Shown here one piece after another: positions 34,841 through 46,791 of a DNA stretch of 61,277 nucleotides (within the stretch, counting starts at the first letter, position 1; the number at the start of each line of letters is the position of its first letter). The position numbers were made by a program, and so were the translations under genes. The notes beneath the pieces were generated by a model. That model was not told the DNA's origin. It searched no databases and saw only the letters and a list, made by a program, of their open reading frames with translations. Source of the stretch: Leucogyrophana mollusca (lineage: Eukaryota; Basidiomycota; Agaricomycetes; Boletales). The stretch spans positions 1 through 61,277 of the forward strand of contig MU266495.1 in NCBI GenBank assembly GCA_021014945.1, in the 5' to 3' direction.

Positions 34841-37800
34841 TGGTTGGGTGGAGGGAATGGAATGAGGCGAGAAGCGTGGCCAGAGAAGATATGGATGGAT
34901 GGGAGAGGCCCCCTACACAAACATGCGTAAACTCGGGAGATCGCCACTCGGGTATGCGATATCCGTGTTTGCAGTGCTCAGCTGGAGAGGAATGGGAGAA
35001 CGGTGGGATTAGCGCAAGGTTGAGCTGAGCTGGTACTTATGTTCTCGGAGGACGAGGAGGAGATAGAGTTTTGGACGAGTGGTGTGTTGGAGAGAGTCTA
35101 GACCGTCGATATCGTTGATCGGCGGCAACTTCAGCCTCTTGCGGTCTAGAACTTGGCAATCCCGACAACAACGGCACCGACGACGTCCCCGCTCTAGGCC
35201 CTTCAAAGTTCAAAGTACTACTACCACCAGCGGAATTACTCGGCCATCCTAACTTTGTCTTATCGTCCACCCCATTCATCATCATCTTGTCCGGCTCATG
35301 CTTCCATTCCTGACGTCCAAGGTTCAATACACTTCCACTCAAAAACTTTGACTCTCTTGACGGTGATTCCTGCCCAGCCATGGACCCACTAGTATCCTTT
35401 TGTCACTAGTACTCATCCCTGCCTTCCACGAGAACTCGTCATCTCCACTCCACCCGTTTATTACGTAGTAGCCAAATTTTACACATCCTGGACCCTGCAC
35501 TCACCACCTTTGCTGCAAACCGAGGAGATCAGTGCAAATCCTTTAATTAAAGGTACCAACCCTCTGCCATTCTACGTCTCCCTGATCAGCTTCAAACCAC
35601 AGCGCCGACAGTCCAAATTCAGCCGGGTCCTAGGACCCTGCCAATCGATACCAGCATTCCCCGCCATCACAATCATTATCAAAGTCAGTACTTCCTCCTT
35701 CGCATGGGATGTCGCCTTTCCCGTCGGCCGTATCGCGCGGATGGCCCTTGCATTTGCCCGTCCTGCGTCTATCTTAGACCTCTTGCTGTGTAAAAAGTCT
35801 CGGCTAGACACAAGATTGGTCCTTCATATAATATCCATGGGTTAACGATCATCACTCCCGCTCACATTTATAACGCGCCCCTCCCCACATTCATACCAAG
35901 TTTCCCACCCACACTACATTTATAACGCGCGCCGCTTCACTTTCTCGATGTGCCTCCCTCTCCGTATTTCAGCCCACGCCTTTTTTCGTATTTCAAGCTG
36001 CGCTTTCCCTTGTATCTCAACTTCAAGTCATGCCTCTCGATACTTGCACATCGCCTCTTTCCACACGTATGTACCAGAAGTTCCTGAAGGCTCTGCTCCC
36101 CTCGCACGCGCCATGACCTCCTCGGAGCTAGCGCCTTTCTCATCATTGCGGTGCGGAATCTTTCGCATCACGCTAACGGACAAGCGTCTACATCACACTA
36201 TCGGACAAGAATCTGCATCTTGTGGTAGTCGCCTTCCCCAACCGATCTCACTACCCAACCGAAGCCGTAACACCAGCACGCTCACTGCCCCCGAATTAAG
36301 TTTCCCCCTCACGCCCGGAAAATCACCAATTACATGGCCATGGAGGCTTACACAAATGGTATTGTATCTGACGGTTTTAAATACACTGGAAAGTCTGGTG
36401 TACCACGCGCAACGTTGGCGAGCCTATCGATAGGCTCACGTGACCTTAAAACGCCGTAAAACGAAGTCCCACCTGCGTATATATAATATGCGTACCGCTT
36501 ACCAGTACTTGGATTCAGCACAGCTGGAAACATGTCTACCCTCCAAACCATCGCACACTTCCCATCCTCCCAGCAACTATACGTGTCTCCCATCCGCCAC
36601 ACCCGCGTCACGTGTCTATGTTAGTGAGGTCGCGGTATCAATCTCACTATGATAGACACAAGAACGGCGAGCGGGTCGACACTCCCTCGGGCTCTGTCAA
36701 GTAGTGCCCTCGGTTTCAGCTCTAGTCAGACTCGATGATCGTGGGCCCGTGGAGTTTTGGTGCGAGCCGGCCCTTATTTTACATCTATCTGATGCCTTAT
36801 TGGTCTTCAGGTGATGCCCTCCTGATACGTCCACATCAGACCCGCCGGGCCCGCGGAAATGGAATCAGTATGTGTATCCTCTAGGACCCACACCGTTTCG
36901 CTGCCCATGTTAATAATCTTGCTCACGGCGATGACAATGCTCACATTTGCTTTTGGCGTCATTTGCTCGACGTCTCGTTTTACTCGCTTTCCTTCTGATC
37001 TCGCTTTCCCTCTTGGTCTCACTTGCTCCGCTTGTGACCTTGCTCATTTTCTTCGGGCCCACTGGTTCCAGTTGCTGTGCTTCCGGTCTCCAGTGGATGA
37101 CGACCGAAGTTTCAGTGCACTCTTCCCGCTGTCAACTCGCGCCTATATTCGATTTACGACTTGCGAACTCCGTTGACGTTAGCGCTGGCGAGGTGCTCTC
37201 CGCTGTATCATACCTGGATACGCCATGAGTTCCGCGGTGCATTCGCCCGATCGTCCACACCACGCGACGCTGTAGGAATCACCGTCGCGGAATAGCGACT
37301 CCTCGCGTCACTGGGCAGCGCGCGAATCCTAAGACGCCCTCGCTTTGTGCCACCGTTCCGTATGTTTTCGGCCATCATCCCCCCTCACTTGCGCCGCGGT
37401 TCTTGTTGTTCTCCGCTACAGTTGGCCCTCGCTTTGTGCCACCTCCCATATACCTCCCTACTTTCCCGCCGCCGTTGTTCATACAAATTCCCCTTTGAAC
37501 CCCCCCTTCCTATCACCAGCATAAATACCTCGCGCTTTGCTCCGCTAGCATAAACTCCCCAGGTTTTTCTATCCCACCCGCATAGCCCACACCGATCGGC
37601 GCAAATGGTTCTTACCTTGTTCGTTTTAGGGGGGTTTTATCACAGAGAAGACAGCTTTCAAGTTGAAGGTCTGGCTACTTCTGCGCATCCAAATATCTTG
37701 ACCTCTGTGCATCGGCGAATCCGATGGCCGCTCCGATGCAAGAATGCGGTCAGAAGAATGCAGGGAAAGTGTTCGAATGCACCACGAGGGGGCAGGAACC

Positions 37801-38832
37801 CGATTATGCCTAGAGCCAGCAAATCTCGAATATTACGCTCTCAAGATGTGACCGAAACGGACGGGGACGTCGAAGGTAGGACGGGGGCTGAAAGGATGAA
37901 GAGGAGTACGCACGTGTGTGCTCGTACTACAGGCCATTGTAGGAAAAGAAGGTCAGATTCAGGGTGCTCACGAAATACACAACATTGAACATGCTCTGAT
38001 GGCTTGGGACGAATGCGTCGATGCAGGTGTTCTAGGGGAACACGTGTCAGATAGCCACCACGGCGTCAGATACTTTCCGCTGCTCTAACTGGTCAGGCTC
38101 TAGGCCTTGACTACTTTGTCGTCGTCCCCGTTGGCGGTGAATCAGCCCCCTAGTCTGTCGATTATCTTAGAGCTGCCTCAGTCTCAGCCCCCGCAGATGT
38201 CGTCGTTCCTCGCAAGGCATGCAGGAAATGACGGCATCTGCAAAGACGGTGCCAGGAGCTCTCTTGAATTGGTATTCTTCAGTTTGCCACTGTCGCCAAA
38301 GAGGATTAAGTTGATGTCTGATGCTGGAATCATGCAGCTTCCGTATGATAACAGAGAAATACCAGTCTTCGAAGTCCATTATTTAAATGTACTTGCAAAG
38401 GGAAGCCTAAACCAATCGCAAACCGCCTTGTGAGGCCTTGTGGCAGAGCAAAACTGGTATGAGATGACAAAAGCGCCTGAGCACTGTATGCGAACAGCGC
38501 AATGCGAGTCTTCATGTAATTTATGTAAACGTGAGTTACGAGGGAAGGAGCTTATCAGGCAATTGGTAGGACATCTCTTAGAATTCTGGTTGAATCGTCT
38601 TACAATCATTACCATGCCTTGCGGGCGGCGAGTATTTCTGCGACTCGCGTGTGTAGGTATCTAGAAGTGTCTTCGTTGGGGAGATATCGTTGTCCTGCTG
38701 TTGGACCACCAAGATACGCAATGTGAGTCAATCGTGGCTTACATCCAGATAGTCTGGGCAGTGTGGGGAAGATACGAATTTGACCTTTACTCTATACAGC
38801 GACACCGCGAGCGCGTCGTTATCGCAAACACA
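34841..38832. other. Long gene-poor stretch
   Basis: About 4 kb with no convincing gene. It is pyrimidine-rich on the plus strand from about 35900 to 37560, with short repeated words (cctcgctttgtgccacc twice, 37339 and 37425; acatttataacgcgc twice near 35862 and 35919). Frames at 35948-36433, 37605-37988 and others lack motifs and exon structure. It includes the promoters of SKN7 (minus) and the F-box gene (plus). Confidence 0.55.
35037..35381 (-). other. Possible upstream ORF in the SKN7 leader (114 codons)
   Basis: Open frame beginning MAGQESPSRESKFLSG in a fair start context (ccATGG), ending about 200 bp upstream of the SKN7 start on the same strand. It has no recognised domain and is rich in Ser, Pro and Arg. 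It could be a leader ORF, a small gene or chance. Confidence 0.25.
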
Positions 38833-40452
38833 ATGCATCGATCCCTACAGATCCCAGAAATCCTCGATGCTATCATCTCGAAAATCTATGAACCTCCCAG
38901 TGCCGATGAGTTATTGGATTACTGGGACGACGATTACTCTTTGGGGGTTCGGGTTAGTCTAGCCCGTCTCGCAAGAACATGCAGGACGTTCAGAGACCCG
39001 GCGTTGGACGTCCTTTGGAGCTTCTTGAAGTCGTTCGACCCGTTGATACGATGTCTCCCTCAAGACTTGTGGATGCATGATGATGATGGTTTTCTGGTGC
39101 GGCCAGCTCTCCGACGAATATGTCACTACTGGATGCTCATCCTTCATGACTGTCGCCTTCAGGAATTCACTAGACCATTGCGCGCCTCCGACTGGGTCAT
39201 TTTTCAGCGCTATGCCCAACGTGTTCGCGTCTTCGGCGATGACCACGGTCTCGCCTTATTCGAGTCCGTCCCCTATGACTTGGTGGATGCCCTCAGTAGT
39301 TTTTTGTCTGACGGTAGCTGTTTCTTACCGAATCTCCGACGATTGAACTGGAGGTACCCCCAAGATGATACGGACCACCCCTCCGACGCCGACTACTCCC
39401 CACTGCTGCCCTTCTTTTTGTCCCCGTGCCTGACTGGCATCTCCGTGGGGCTCGGCCGCTTCGCATCAGTACCGTCCGCATCAGTCCTATCCGTCGCCTC
39501 TCCCCTCATCAAACGTTTTGAGTGCGACGAGACTTCCGAAAAGCTAATGCAGAACATATCGGAGAACATCTCGAAGTGGCGCTACCTTGAATATGTTGAA
39601 GCTGGCGCACTCAGCCAGAAAGCGATCACCCACCTTTGTTCTTTGAGGTCATTGAAGTATTTGGGGGTTCGCCTGGACCAGCTATATCACCGTTCATATG
39701 CTAATTTTCCGCCGACGCTCGAATCCTTCACAATCTTTGCGCCGCCTGACTCGTTGGCAGCTTGTCAACAGTATCTAGAGGGCATCCACCTCGCGGCTAG
39801 CCACCTATCTGTGATCGCCCCCGCCGAGATAATTCCTACAGAATCATCCTTCGAGCAATTCTTTGCATTTTTGCCGTCCCGCTTTTCAACTTCCAACCTG
39901 CGCATCCTCGAACTGCCCATCGTCTCGTGTGCACCAGATGATGACCCTTCTGTGGTCTGGAGTCTGGAGACAATAAAGCCGCTTTTTGCGTTCACAAACA
40001 TGACGGTTTTCCGATCACACATCTTCTGGGCCAAACTATCTGACAACGACGTAGAAAAAATAGCGTTGGCGTGGCCCCAGCTCGAGGTGTTCGTGTTGGG
40101 CACATTCAAACCCTGGCAATCACCGTCTGTGATCACCTCCAAGGGGTTTCTATCCATGCTACGGCACTGTCGTCGGCTGCGTGAACTCGGGCTGGTGATA
40201 GATGCTACCGATGTGGGGCCAGTGACAAATGAAGGGCGCGGAACCCACGTCGTCAACGCCAACGTCACGTACTTCGATGTCGGGTGCTCTGACATCCGTG
40301 ACGCAGCTTCCGTCGCAGCGCTCCTGTCGGCCGTCACACCCCGCCTTGCGAAGATCGAGACGGCTGGGATGTGGGACCCTGCGATGATGAGTCGGAAGAC
40401 TGCGTGGGAGCAAGTGCGGCGGCTTTTGAGGTTGGATATGCCCGCGGGCTAG
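38833..40452 (+). CDS. F-box protein with leucine-rich C-terminal region
   Basis: Single-exon protein of 539 aa. The start is the Met before HRSLQIPEILDAIISKI, which is the typical Agaricomycete F-box opening and has a good context (acacaATG). An upstream Met at 38701 extends the frame by 44 residues without family support. The F-box continues with SLARLARTCRTFRDPALDVLW. LRR-like segments follow: CFLPNLRRLNWRY, LTGISVGLG, ITHLCSLRSLKYLGVRL, NLRILELPIV, NDVEKIALAWPQLEVFVLG and LRHCRRLRELGLVIDA. Such proteins recruit targets to SCF ubiquitin ligases; the target is unknown. No lesions seen. Confidence 0.82.
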   Translation: MHRSLQIPEILDAIISKIYEPPSADELLDYWDDDYSLGVRVSLARLARTCRTFRDPALDVLWSFLKSFDPLIRCLPQDLWMHDDDGFLVRPALRRICHYWMLILHDCRLQEFTRPLRASDWVIFQRYAQRVRVFGDDHGLALFESVPYDLVDALSSFLSDGSCFLPNLRRLNWRYPQDDTDHPSDADYSPLLPFFLSPCLTGISVGLGRFASVPSASVLSVASPLIKRFECDETSEKLMQNISENISKWRYLEYVEAGALSQKAITHLCSLRSLKYLGVRLDQLYHRSYANFPPTLESFTIFAPPDSLAACQQYLEGIHLAASHLSVIAPAEIIPTESSFEQFFAFLPSRFSTSNLRILELPIVSCAPDDDPSVVWSLETIKPLFAFTNMTVFRSHIFWAKLSDNDVEKIALAWPQLEVFVLGTFKPWQSPSVITSKGFLSMLRHCRRLRELGLVIDATDVGPVTNEGRGTHVVNANVTYFDVGCSDIRDAASVAALLSAVTPRLAKIETAGMWDPAMMSRKTAWEQVRRLLRLDMPAG

Positions 40453-41853
40453 TAGGAAGGAAGTTTGTGTACCTTACATTTGGGTGTGTACGATTGCAGT
40501 GTTTCGAACCCACGTAGCGCCTGGTATGGTAGATGTGCTGTACGAAAACCCGTCTGCAAAAGCTGAAAGGCAAATATTTGGATGCATCTTGGTTGCAATG
40601 GTGAGCACCTCAAAAACAGGATACAACTGTCACGAAGTTCACCACAGTTGCATACATCTCGAACTAGTGGGTCATTTCGGTCACGAATACTTCATCCCCG
40701 ACTCTCCCACGTAGTGGGAGGAGGGTTCTTGTCGGACTCAAACGGTCATTTCTCTACAACTTCGGCTGCACGTGGGAATCTCTCGCATAATCACCTCTGT
40801 TGCAGAGCAGATTTTCCTCGTCGCCTTTTCCTAGGCCCCCTGAAGCTCCCTATAATGTTCAGCCAAAATTTTGCGTATTTGAGGCCCGAAACCTTCAATT
40901 TCCTTGTCCCAAAAGTGTGTATCTGAGGCCCAGCGATGGCGAATTTCACCAAAGGTTTGTCGATGTTTTGCGTAGGTTGAGGGTTGCTCTTTTCTTCCCA
41001 TTTCGTCCCTCTTCCGCCTTCTTCCTCTTGGTGTGGTTTGGTGCGGGTGCCTCAGTGCTGCTTCGGCTGCATCTACTTGTTAAAGTGTGTTTCAGGTCAT
41101 TCGTTGTCATATCTCCTTGCCGTGTGGCTCGGGTCCTTGACCTTCATGATTGTCCACCTGAATCTGTCCCCCACGATACCCCCGAATACTCCACCTATTA
41201 TGATGCTTTATATTTCCCTCAATACCATCTGCCTTGTTCTTCTACCTCCGATGTGTGCTGCTCATGGCTGAAACCCGCACTCTCACTCCATCATCTCAGG
41301 TGTGAATACCCCTTGTCTCCATTTACTGGCCATGTTACATTCGATGGCCTGGTTTGGCGGAGGCGCCTCTTAAAAGAATGCGTAGTCGCAAAATTATATA
41401 TGGCATTGTACTAGCTACATGTTAACCTCTAAGATTTATCCAGAGCTACAACGAGCTGTGTGACATGACCCAATGGAGTCGGGGACTGGCGCTTGCGCCG
41501 CTACGGGATGTACATCACATGGAAAGCATTTGGAAAGCATATGTCTGATAGTATGTCGGCATAGGACTCGGGTTATCGTAGTTATGTATAGAATCCCGCT
41601 TGCTACAGCCGCATTGTTTCTTGACTGGTCCCAAGGACTACCCACCAATAGGCAACATTGTTGGTCGGTATCCAAATTATTAAGAGTTTCATGCCATCCC
41701 AAAATCTGCCTTCCGAGTACCTCTCACAATGGGTTTTCGCCGAGTCTGCCTAGCTCCGTCGCGTGTACAATATGGACTGATCAGCAGCGAAGGCAGCACA
41801 GTAGACAGCATTGATCAATTGCGTCAGCACGAAGCGATAGCAAACAAGTTGGA
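40453..41853. other. Intergenic; includes the source of a duplicated flank
   Basis: A 204-codon frame at 40800-41414 (plus) has no domain or compositional support and is not called. The stretch 41565-41655 has a second copy near 23612-23705, so the 3' flank of the kinase gene was copied along with its last SH3 module. Confidence 0.5.
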
Positions 41854-44533
41854 TCAATCCGGCGTCATTGGAGAAACGTCAATGGCACCCATGCGGAGGC
41901 AATTGAATAGCACGACTGCGAAAATGGCAAAAGTCAAAGAATTTCGCAGAGGTAATATCTGAATACTTACTTCCTGTCGTGCCGTCAGATTTCCTTGCCC
42001 ACCACCAGTCACGCCCCACGTCCGCGACATGTAGGATTTCGCCTTTGTCAAATGATATCTCGTTCGGGTCATTGGGTGATGCGGTATCTAGACTCTCATG
42101 TCAGTAATGGGTGGAAAAGAAGATGGCAAGCATAGCTCACATGCGTACAATGTCACTGCCTTGCGCAAGTGGGTGGGTGCCGTGGTCGCCCCGGGGGCAT
42201 CAATGCGGAGGAAGTTGGATGGCGCGACTGCGAAAATGGCAAAAGTCAGAGAAATTTGCAAAGGTAATATCTGAATACTTACATCCTGTCGTGCCGTCAG
42301 CTTTCCTTGCCCACCACCAGTCATTCTCCACGTCCGTGACATGAAGAATTTCGCCTTTGTCGAATGATATATCGTTCGGGTCATCGGGTGATGCGGTATC
42401 TAGACTCTCATGTTAGTAATGGGTGGAAAAGAAGATGGCAAGCACAGCTCACATGCGTACAATGCCACTGCTTTGAGCAAGTGGGTGTCTGGTGCCGAGG
42501 TCGCCCCGGGGGCATCAATGCGGAGGTGGTCGGATGGCGCGACTGCGAAAATGGTTGAAGTCAGAGAAATTTGCAGAGGTAACATCTGAATACTCACCTC
42601 CTGTTGTGCCATCAGCTTTCCTTGCTCGCCACCATTTACCTTCCATGTCCGCGATGTGAAGAATTTCGCCTTTGGTAAATGATATCTCGTTCGGGTCATC
42701 AGGTGATGCAGTATCTAGACTGGCATGTAAGCAACGGGCCAGCAGAGGATGGACAAACACAACGTGCATGCATATATGGCCATTGCTTCATGTAAGTATG
42801 CCTCTGGTGCCATGTTTGTCTCAGGATCTAAGTGGAGGTAATTGGGTGGGACGACTGTGGAAACGCTAAAAGTCAGAAATGTTTGGAGAGATAGCATCTG
42901 AATACTTACTTTCTGTCGCGCCGTCAGCTTTCGTTTCTGGCCGCCATTTATCTTCCATTTCGTCTCGCTTCCGTGGTGAGACCGGTGTTTGTTGAACGCC
43001 TGGTGTGTATGCAACAGGTGCCATGTCCAGGGAAGTCTGCCCGTCGCTCTGGACAGAGACACGAGACAGGGCTTCAAGCCCAACAAATACAACGACCGCG
43101 TCCATTGTGGGCCGATCAAGCATGTGGTGTGACCAGCACTGGTCCAGGAAATGCCAGTGCCCGGCAGCAATACTACAATTCGTAGGGCACTTTGGCCTAA
43201 TCCCCTTGGATATTGAAAGGATTACCTGCGCATCATTCTTCAGGTAACGATATGGCACTTCGCCAGTAAGCACCTGACAAGTGACTTCAGCTGAAAACCG
43301 CGGCGTAGGAGAATCTGGCAAGATATACACCTGAAAGGCTACGCAGCCAAACGAATAGATGTCACTGGCTTTTGTTGGAAGGTTTAGAGGAGAATCGTTA
43401 TCCTCATGTACTTCATACAACTCGGGTGCAGTCCATCGCACCGCACCTTGAAGGGATGAAGTGAAGTATGAGGTTCCCTGAAATTCAATAATAAGGGTCG
43501 AAAGGCCAAAGTCTGCCAGGCATGCTTTGCCTTGGGCATCGATCAATATATTGGACTGCAAACATCTGAGTCGACACAGGCGGGAGACCGAGGCTAGGAG
43601 CTCACACCAGATAGGTCGCCATGTACGATCGAGCGTGAATGAACTGTAATCACTGCTTTCAGTGGTCAGTTTGGATAATGATTGAAAAACACACGAACGA
43701 TAGCGCAGACCAGAAACAATATCACGGAGCTGCAGTACTTCATCAATTGGTATCCGAGATTTAGTTCGTGTCCTCACCAGATCAAATTGATCTTCAATAG
43801 TCATTTGTGCGTGGCGGGCGGCCAAATAGGTATTTAACGTCCCATTATCCTTCCAGGGGCAGACCATGGACAGAAGTGGACCGAATTCGGAGGTCACACC
43901 GTACAGAGGCAGTACATTCTCGTGACGATCAAGCATCATCCAGATTTTGAGTTCGCGACGTAGCCTCTGTAGAGTTGTCAGCGAAATGTTCGGTAGCAGC
44001 GGAGGAATAAACCGACCTTTCCTTTCTTCTTTTGGTCTTCTTCGGTCGAATATGGAGCTCTAATGACTTTCACAGCGACCTTATCACTCGTCAGAGGATG
44101 TTGAGATGAACTGGGGAGAGATACATACATCCACTTTTTCAATGTCCCTTCTCCAAATACATCTCCAAACGTCGCCAAATCCCCCACAAGCCACCGGGTG
44201 GCTTCTCGTTCGTTCGATCTGTCCTGTGAGATCAGGTGGATCCTCCCTTCTTTGCAGCGAAATATTAGCACTGGTGTGCTAAGCGCAAATAATGTAGGCG
44301 GCGGTCTCACGTGTTCCCGGAAGCCACAACTTCAGCTTCAGCCGTGACCATAGTAGTCGGAGTCGCACTCGCACTCGCGCCAGCCCCCGCGTCACTGATT
44401 GAATGAGACTGGCCCGTTTGTGGATAATACCCTGCTGCCAAGCTTGTACTGTTGGATGGAGCGCACTGAAGGAGGGCGGATGGTGACACTGCCTACTCAA
44501 TCTCGACTCACACTGCTGATTTGGGGATGACAT
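41854..44533 (-). CDS. TKL-like protein kinase with C-terminal tandem Sho1-type SH3 domains
   Basis: A Ser/Thr-rich N-terminus leads into [25 protein letters not shown] (glycine loop). VAVKVIRAP has the ATP-binding Lys, and [21 protein letters not shown] the C-helix Glu. Introns then join [25 protein letters not shown] and [21 protein letters not shown] (catalytic HGD, metal-binding N and DFG), followed by [10 protein letters not shown] and [11 protein letters not shown]. After the kinase comes a remnant SH3 end ([24 protein letters not shown]). Three SH3 modules follow, each two exons, of the form [41 protein letters not shown] and VAPSNFL. The stop is at 41854. The N-terminal exon is uncertain: the start is set at 44533, but joining it in frame needs an implausibly short intron. 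SH3 of this type bind Pro-rich partners in osmosensing/polarity proteins, so a scaffolded signalling kinase is the best guess. Confidence 0.8.
41966..42915 (-). repeat. Tandem ~315 bp SH3 exon-intron repeat (three units)
   Basis: Units start near 41966, 42282 and 42597. Each carries the end of one SH3 module, an intron, the SH3 core exon and the next linker. The first two units are almost identical across exons and introns (for example the shared tactgacatgagagtctag before the core exon); the third is more diverged. Unit length and reading frame are kept, so each copy adds one whole SH3 domain. Confidence 0.8.
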
Positions 44534-44826
44534 AAAGATTCGTTATCGTCATTTTGACCGCGCCACGACTGTCTGGCATGTAGCTCCCTATTATGTAGAG
44601 TCTGGTGTACGTTCCAGTCCTCCTTGCTCTAGCGCTTGGTAATTGCGGGTGCAATCCTCGAGGACTTGGAGATCACAAAAACGATTGGCTCAGTTACTGG
44701 CGAACCGCATTTGCATACAAATAAAAAAACCTTGTCAATTACTAACCAGATGCCAACGTACATGTAAAAAGTCGACTGAACGAGTCGACAGTGAACAAAG
44801 AGTTACGCCCTACGAGCACCGAAGAG

Positions 44827-46418
44827 TTAACGCCCCTGCACCCCAACCGGAGGAGCACCTCGCCTTGGTCGCCCACCTCGCCGACCATATCCGCCCCACC
44901 CACCAACATATGCGCCAGGCCCCATCAGACCCACACCTCCGGGTTCACCGAAAGTCGCAACATTCCTCTCTCTTTCCTCCTCGCGACGGTTCCTACCGCC
45001 TCCGCCCCTTCTCCCTCCACTTCCGCCTCCGCGCGAAGGCGGTGGAAGTGCTTGCGCAGATGACGACAGCGAATCAAAGAACGACTTCTGTGGGTTATAC
45101 GCCTTCTCCTCTGCTTCTTTTTCTTTCGCTTTGTCGCTTGGGGTCTCAGCGTCAGATGGATTGGTATTCTCGTCATCAGCGACTTCCTTGGCAGGTTTCT
45201 TGGGGGCTATCGCAGTTTTGTCGAACCGTGCATTCGATCCCTGAAAGTCGAAGTCCGTCGCAGGCACCTTGATCTCGCCCACCTTGCCTTCTTGACCGTG
45301 TCCATGTCCGTGGTGACCATGTCCTCTCCTGCCTCCACCCCGTCCGCCAGCATGCCCGGGTGCGCCATTCGAAACGCGGAGATCACCCAATGCACGCTCG
45401 ACGGTTTCTAGGGAAGCAGCTGCAGTATGCACAGAGTTGTTCGCACGACGTGGTCCATTGCTGGTGCTAGGACCTTCGTTAGGCGGAAGATGTTGGGCAG
45501 GGACTATATCTTGGGGTGCGACATGGGCGGGAGGTTGTGGAGGGTATGGCGGTGCCTGTTGAGGCTGCGGTGGTGGCTGCACAGGTGCAGCTTGCTGGTA
45601 AGGTGAACCGTAAGGAGCCCCATATGGAGCCTGGTTTGCACCAGGTGCGGAGGCCTGTACAAGACGCGTCGTTAGGGCTCGTGTACGCGCAGACGAGAAT
45701 AGCGAGAAAGGATCAGAAGGAAGGCAACGGAAACATCCACATGGGGTTTTGCGCTCTCGGACGGGTGAGTCTGTAACTCTTTTACATCCGTAATATTTCA
45801 TCTTATATGCACTCGCATACACGTCAGACGGGGTGGGGTGTAAATGTGACTCACCCCAAGAACAGCTGGATCATCGTGAACGCTGCGACGCGGTGTAGGT
45901 TCGTCGACAGCAAGGTCTTTCACCTCAGAAGCGCGGAATATGATATACTGATACGGCTCTTGCACAGGTGGGATGAATTCTGAAGGGGGCCTGAAGACAA
46001 CGAAAAGTCAGCTAGGAACTCGCGAAAACGTGGCTAGAAAGAATCAGAAGGAAGGCAACGGAAAGATCCACATGGGGTTTTGCGCTCTCGGAGTTGTGAA
46101 CTTGTAGCTCATTTACATCCGCAATATTTCATCTTTTACAAACATGTCAAGGGAGAGGGAGAGAAGGCACTTACTTTCGCGACTCGGTGCCCATGGAGTA
46201 CACTGGAGTTCAATGAGCGACTAGAGCAAATGCTAGGAACGATACACGTACCATTCGATAGCTGGATTGTGGAGGCTGCAGGATCAATCCCTGCCAGAAT
46301 ACCTCGGTAGCGCACATCAGAGTGAGAGATGAGCGAGATGGGTTTTCTGCTTGAAATGTCAGGAGATCTTCGTGGAATTGCCAAGGGACAAAACAGACCC
46401 AATGAAACTGAGAGCCAT
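44827..46418 (-). CDS. SCD6: Scd6/Lsm14 family mRNA-decapping regulator
   Basis: P-body protein that represses translation and promotes decapping with Dhh1/Dcp2. Exon 1 is MALSFIG (start 46418); exon 2 continues KPISLISHSDVRYRGILAGI and DPAASTIQLSN; exon 3 is VYSMGTESRK. Together they form the LSm14-type N-terminal domain. The next exon has PPSEFIPPVQEPYQYIIFRA, ending the LSm domain. A Pro/Gln-rich linker leads to the FDF box DFDFQGSNARFDK. An acidic stretch (DDENTNPSDAETPSDK), KAYNPQKSFFDSLSSSA and RGG-rich C-terminus (RRGGGGRNRREEERERN, GRRGGRPRRGAPP) follow, ending at 44827. The three introns upstream of the Pro/Gln-rich part are short, ~190 and ~195 nt; the last two share a ~100 bp element. 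All domains are intact. Confidence 0.92.
45705..45804. repeat. Copy 1 of a ~100 bp repeat inside an SCD6 intron
   Basis: Direct repeat of 46036-46136, about 85-90 percent alike by eye. Shared runs include atcagaaggaaggcaacgga and catggggttttgcgctctcg. Lies wholly within the intron between AVLG and ASAPGANQ. Confidence 0.85.
46036..46136. repeat. Copy 2 of a ~100 bp repeat inside an SCD6 intron
   Basis: Direct repeat of 45705-45804 at an offset of about 331 bp, in the intron between GTESRK and PPSEFIPP. Flanking intron sequence outside the repeat is not alike. Confidence 0.85.
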
Positions 46419-46791
46419 GGCAGAAGGGAAAAAAGGAATGTGTAAGAAATGCGTTTGTTGGATGTTCGAGTTCTCCACGACGCCCGTGAGCGGTGTTCAA
46501 ACTCCTGGTGGCGGTTTGAAGCTCCGACTCCGGTTTCATTAGGGGGGTCGATCATCATATCGCCGTGGGGGGTGTTGTTGCTGCTGGGTGAATATCACAC
46601 CTTCTGACTGAATACGCAGCGACTACAGTGCTGCAAGCAAATACATTCAGAAACGTCTGTGCTAAATCAGGTACGTTTATGGGAACGAGGACTACATGCA
46701 ATGAAGGGACACAACTAGCCTACAGTTGCGAGGTGACAGACAAACATGCTCAAGAAATAACACGTGGAAACAGCACAGTCTACAACAAATG
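46419..46791. other. Short intergenic spacer
   Basis: Between the start of SCD6 and the stop of the next minus-strand gene; no coding signal. Confidence 0.5.

Noticed and set aside
37605..37988. 127-codon Cys/Arg-rich plus-strand frame
   Set aside because: No recognised domain, poor composition for a protein and no continuing exon.
40495..40575. tRNA T-arm-like gtgggttcgaa on the minus strand
   Set aside because: No acceptor, D or anticodon stems can be drawn around it and the T-stem does not pair.
40800..41414. 204-codon open frame on the plus strand
   Set aside because: No domain, no helix-rich or family-like composition, and no exon partners; chance frame in an intergenic region.
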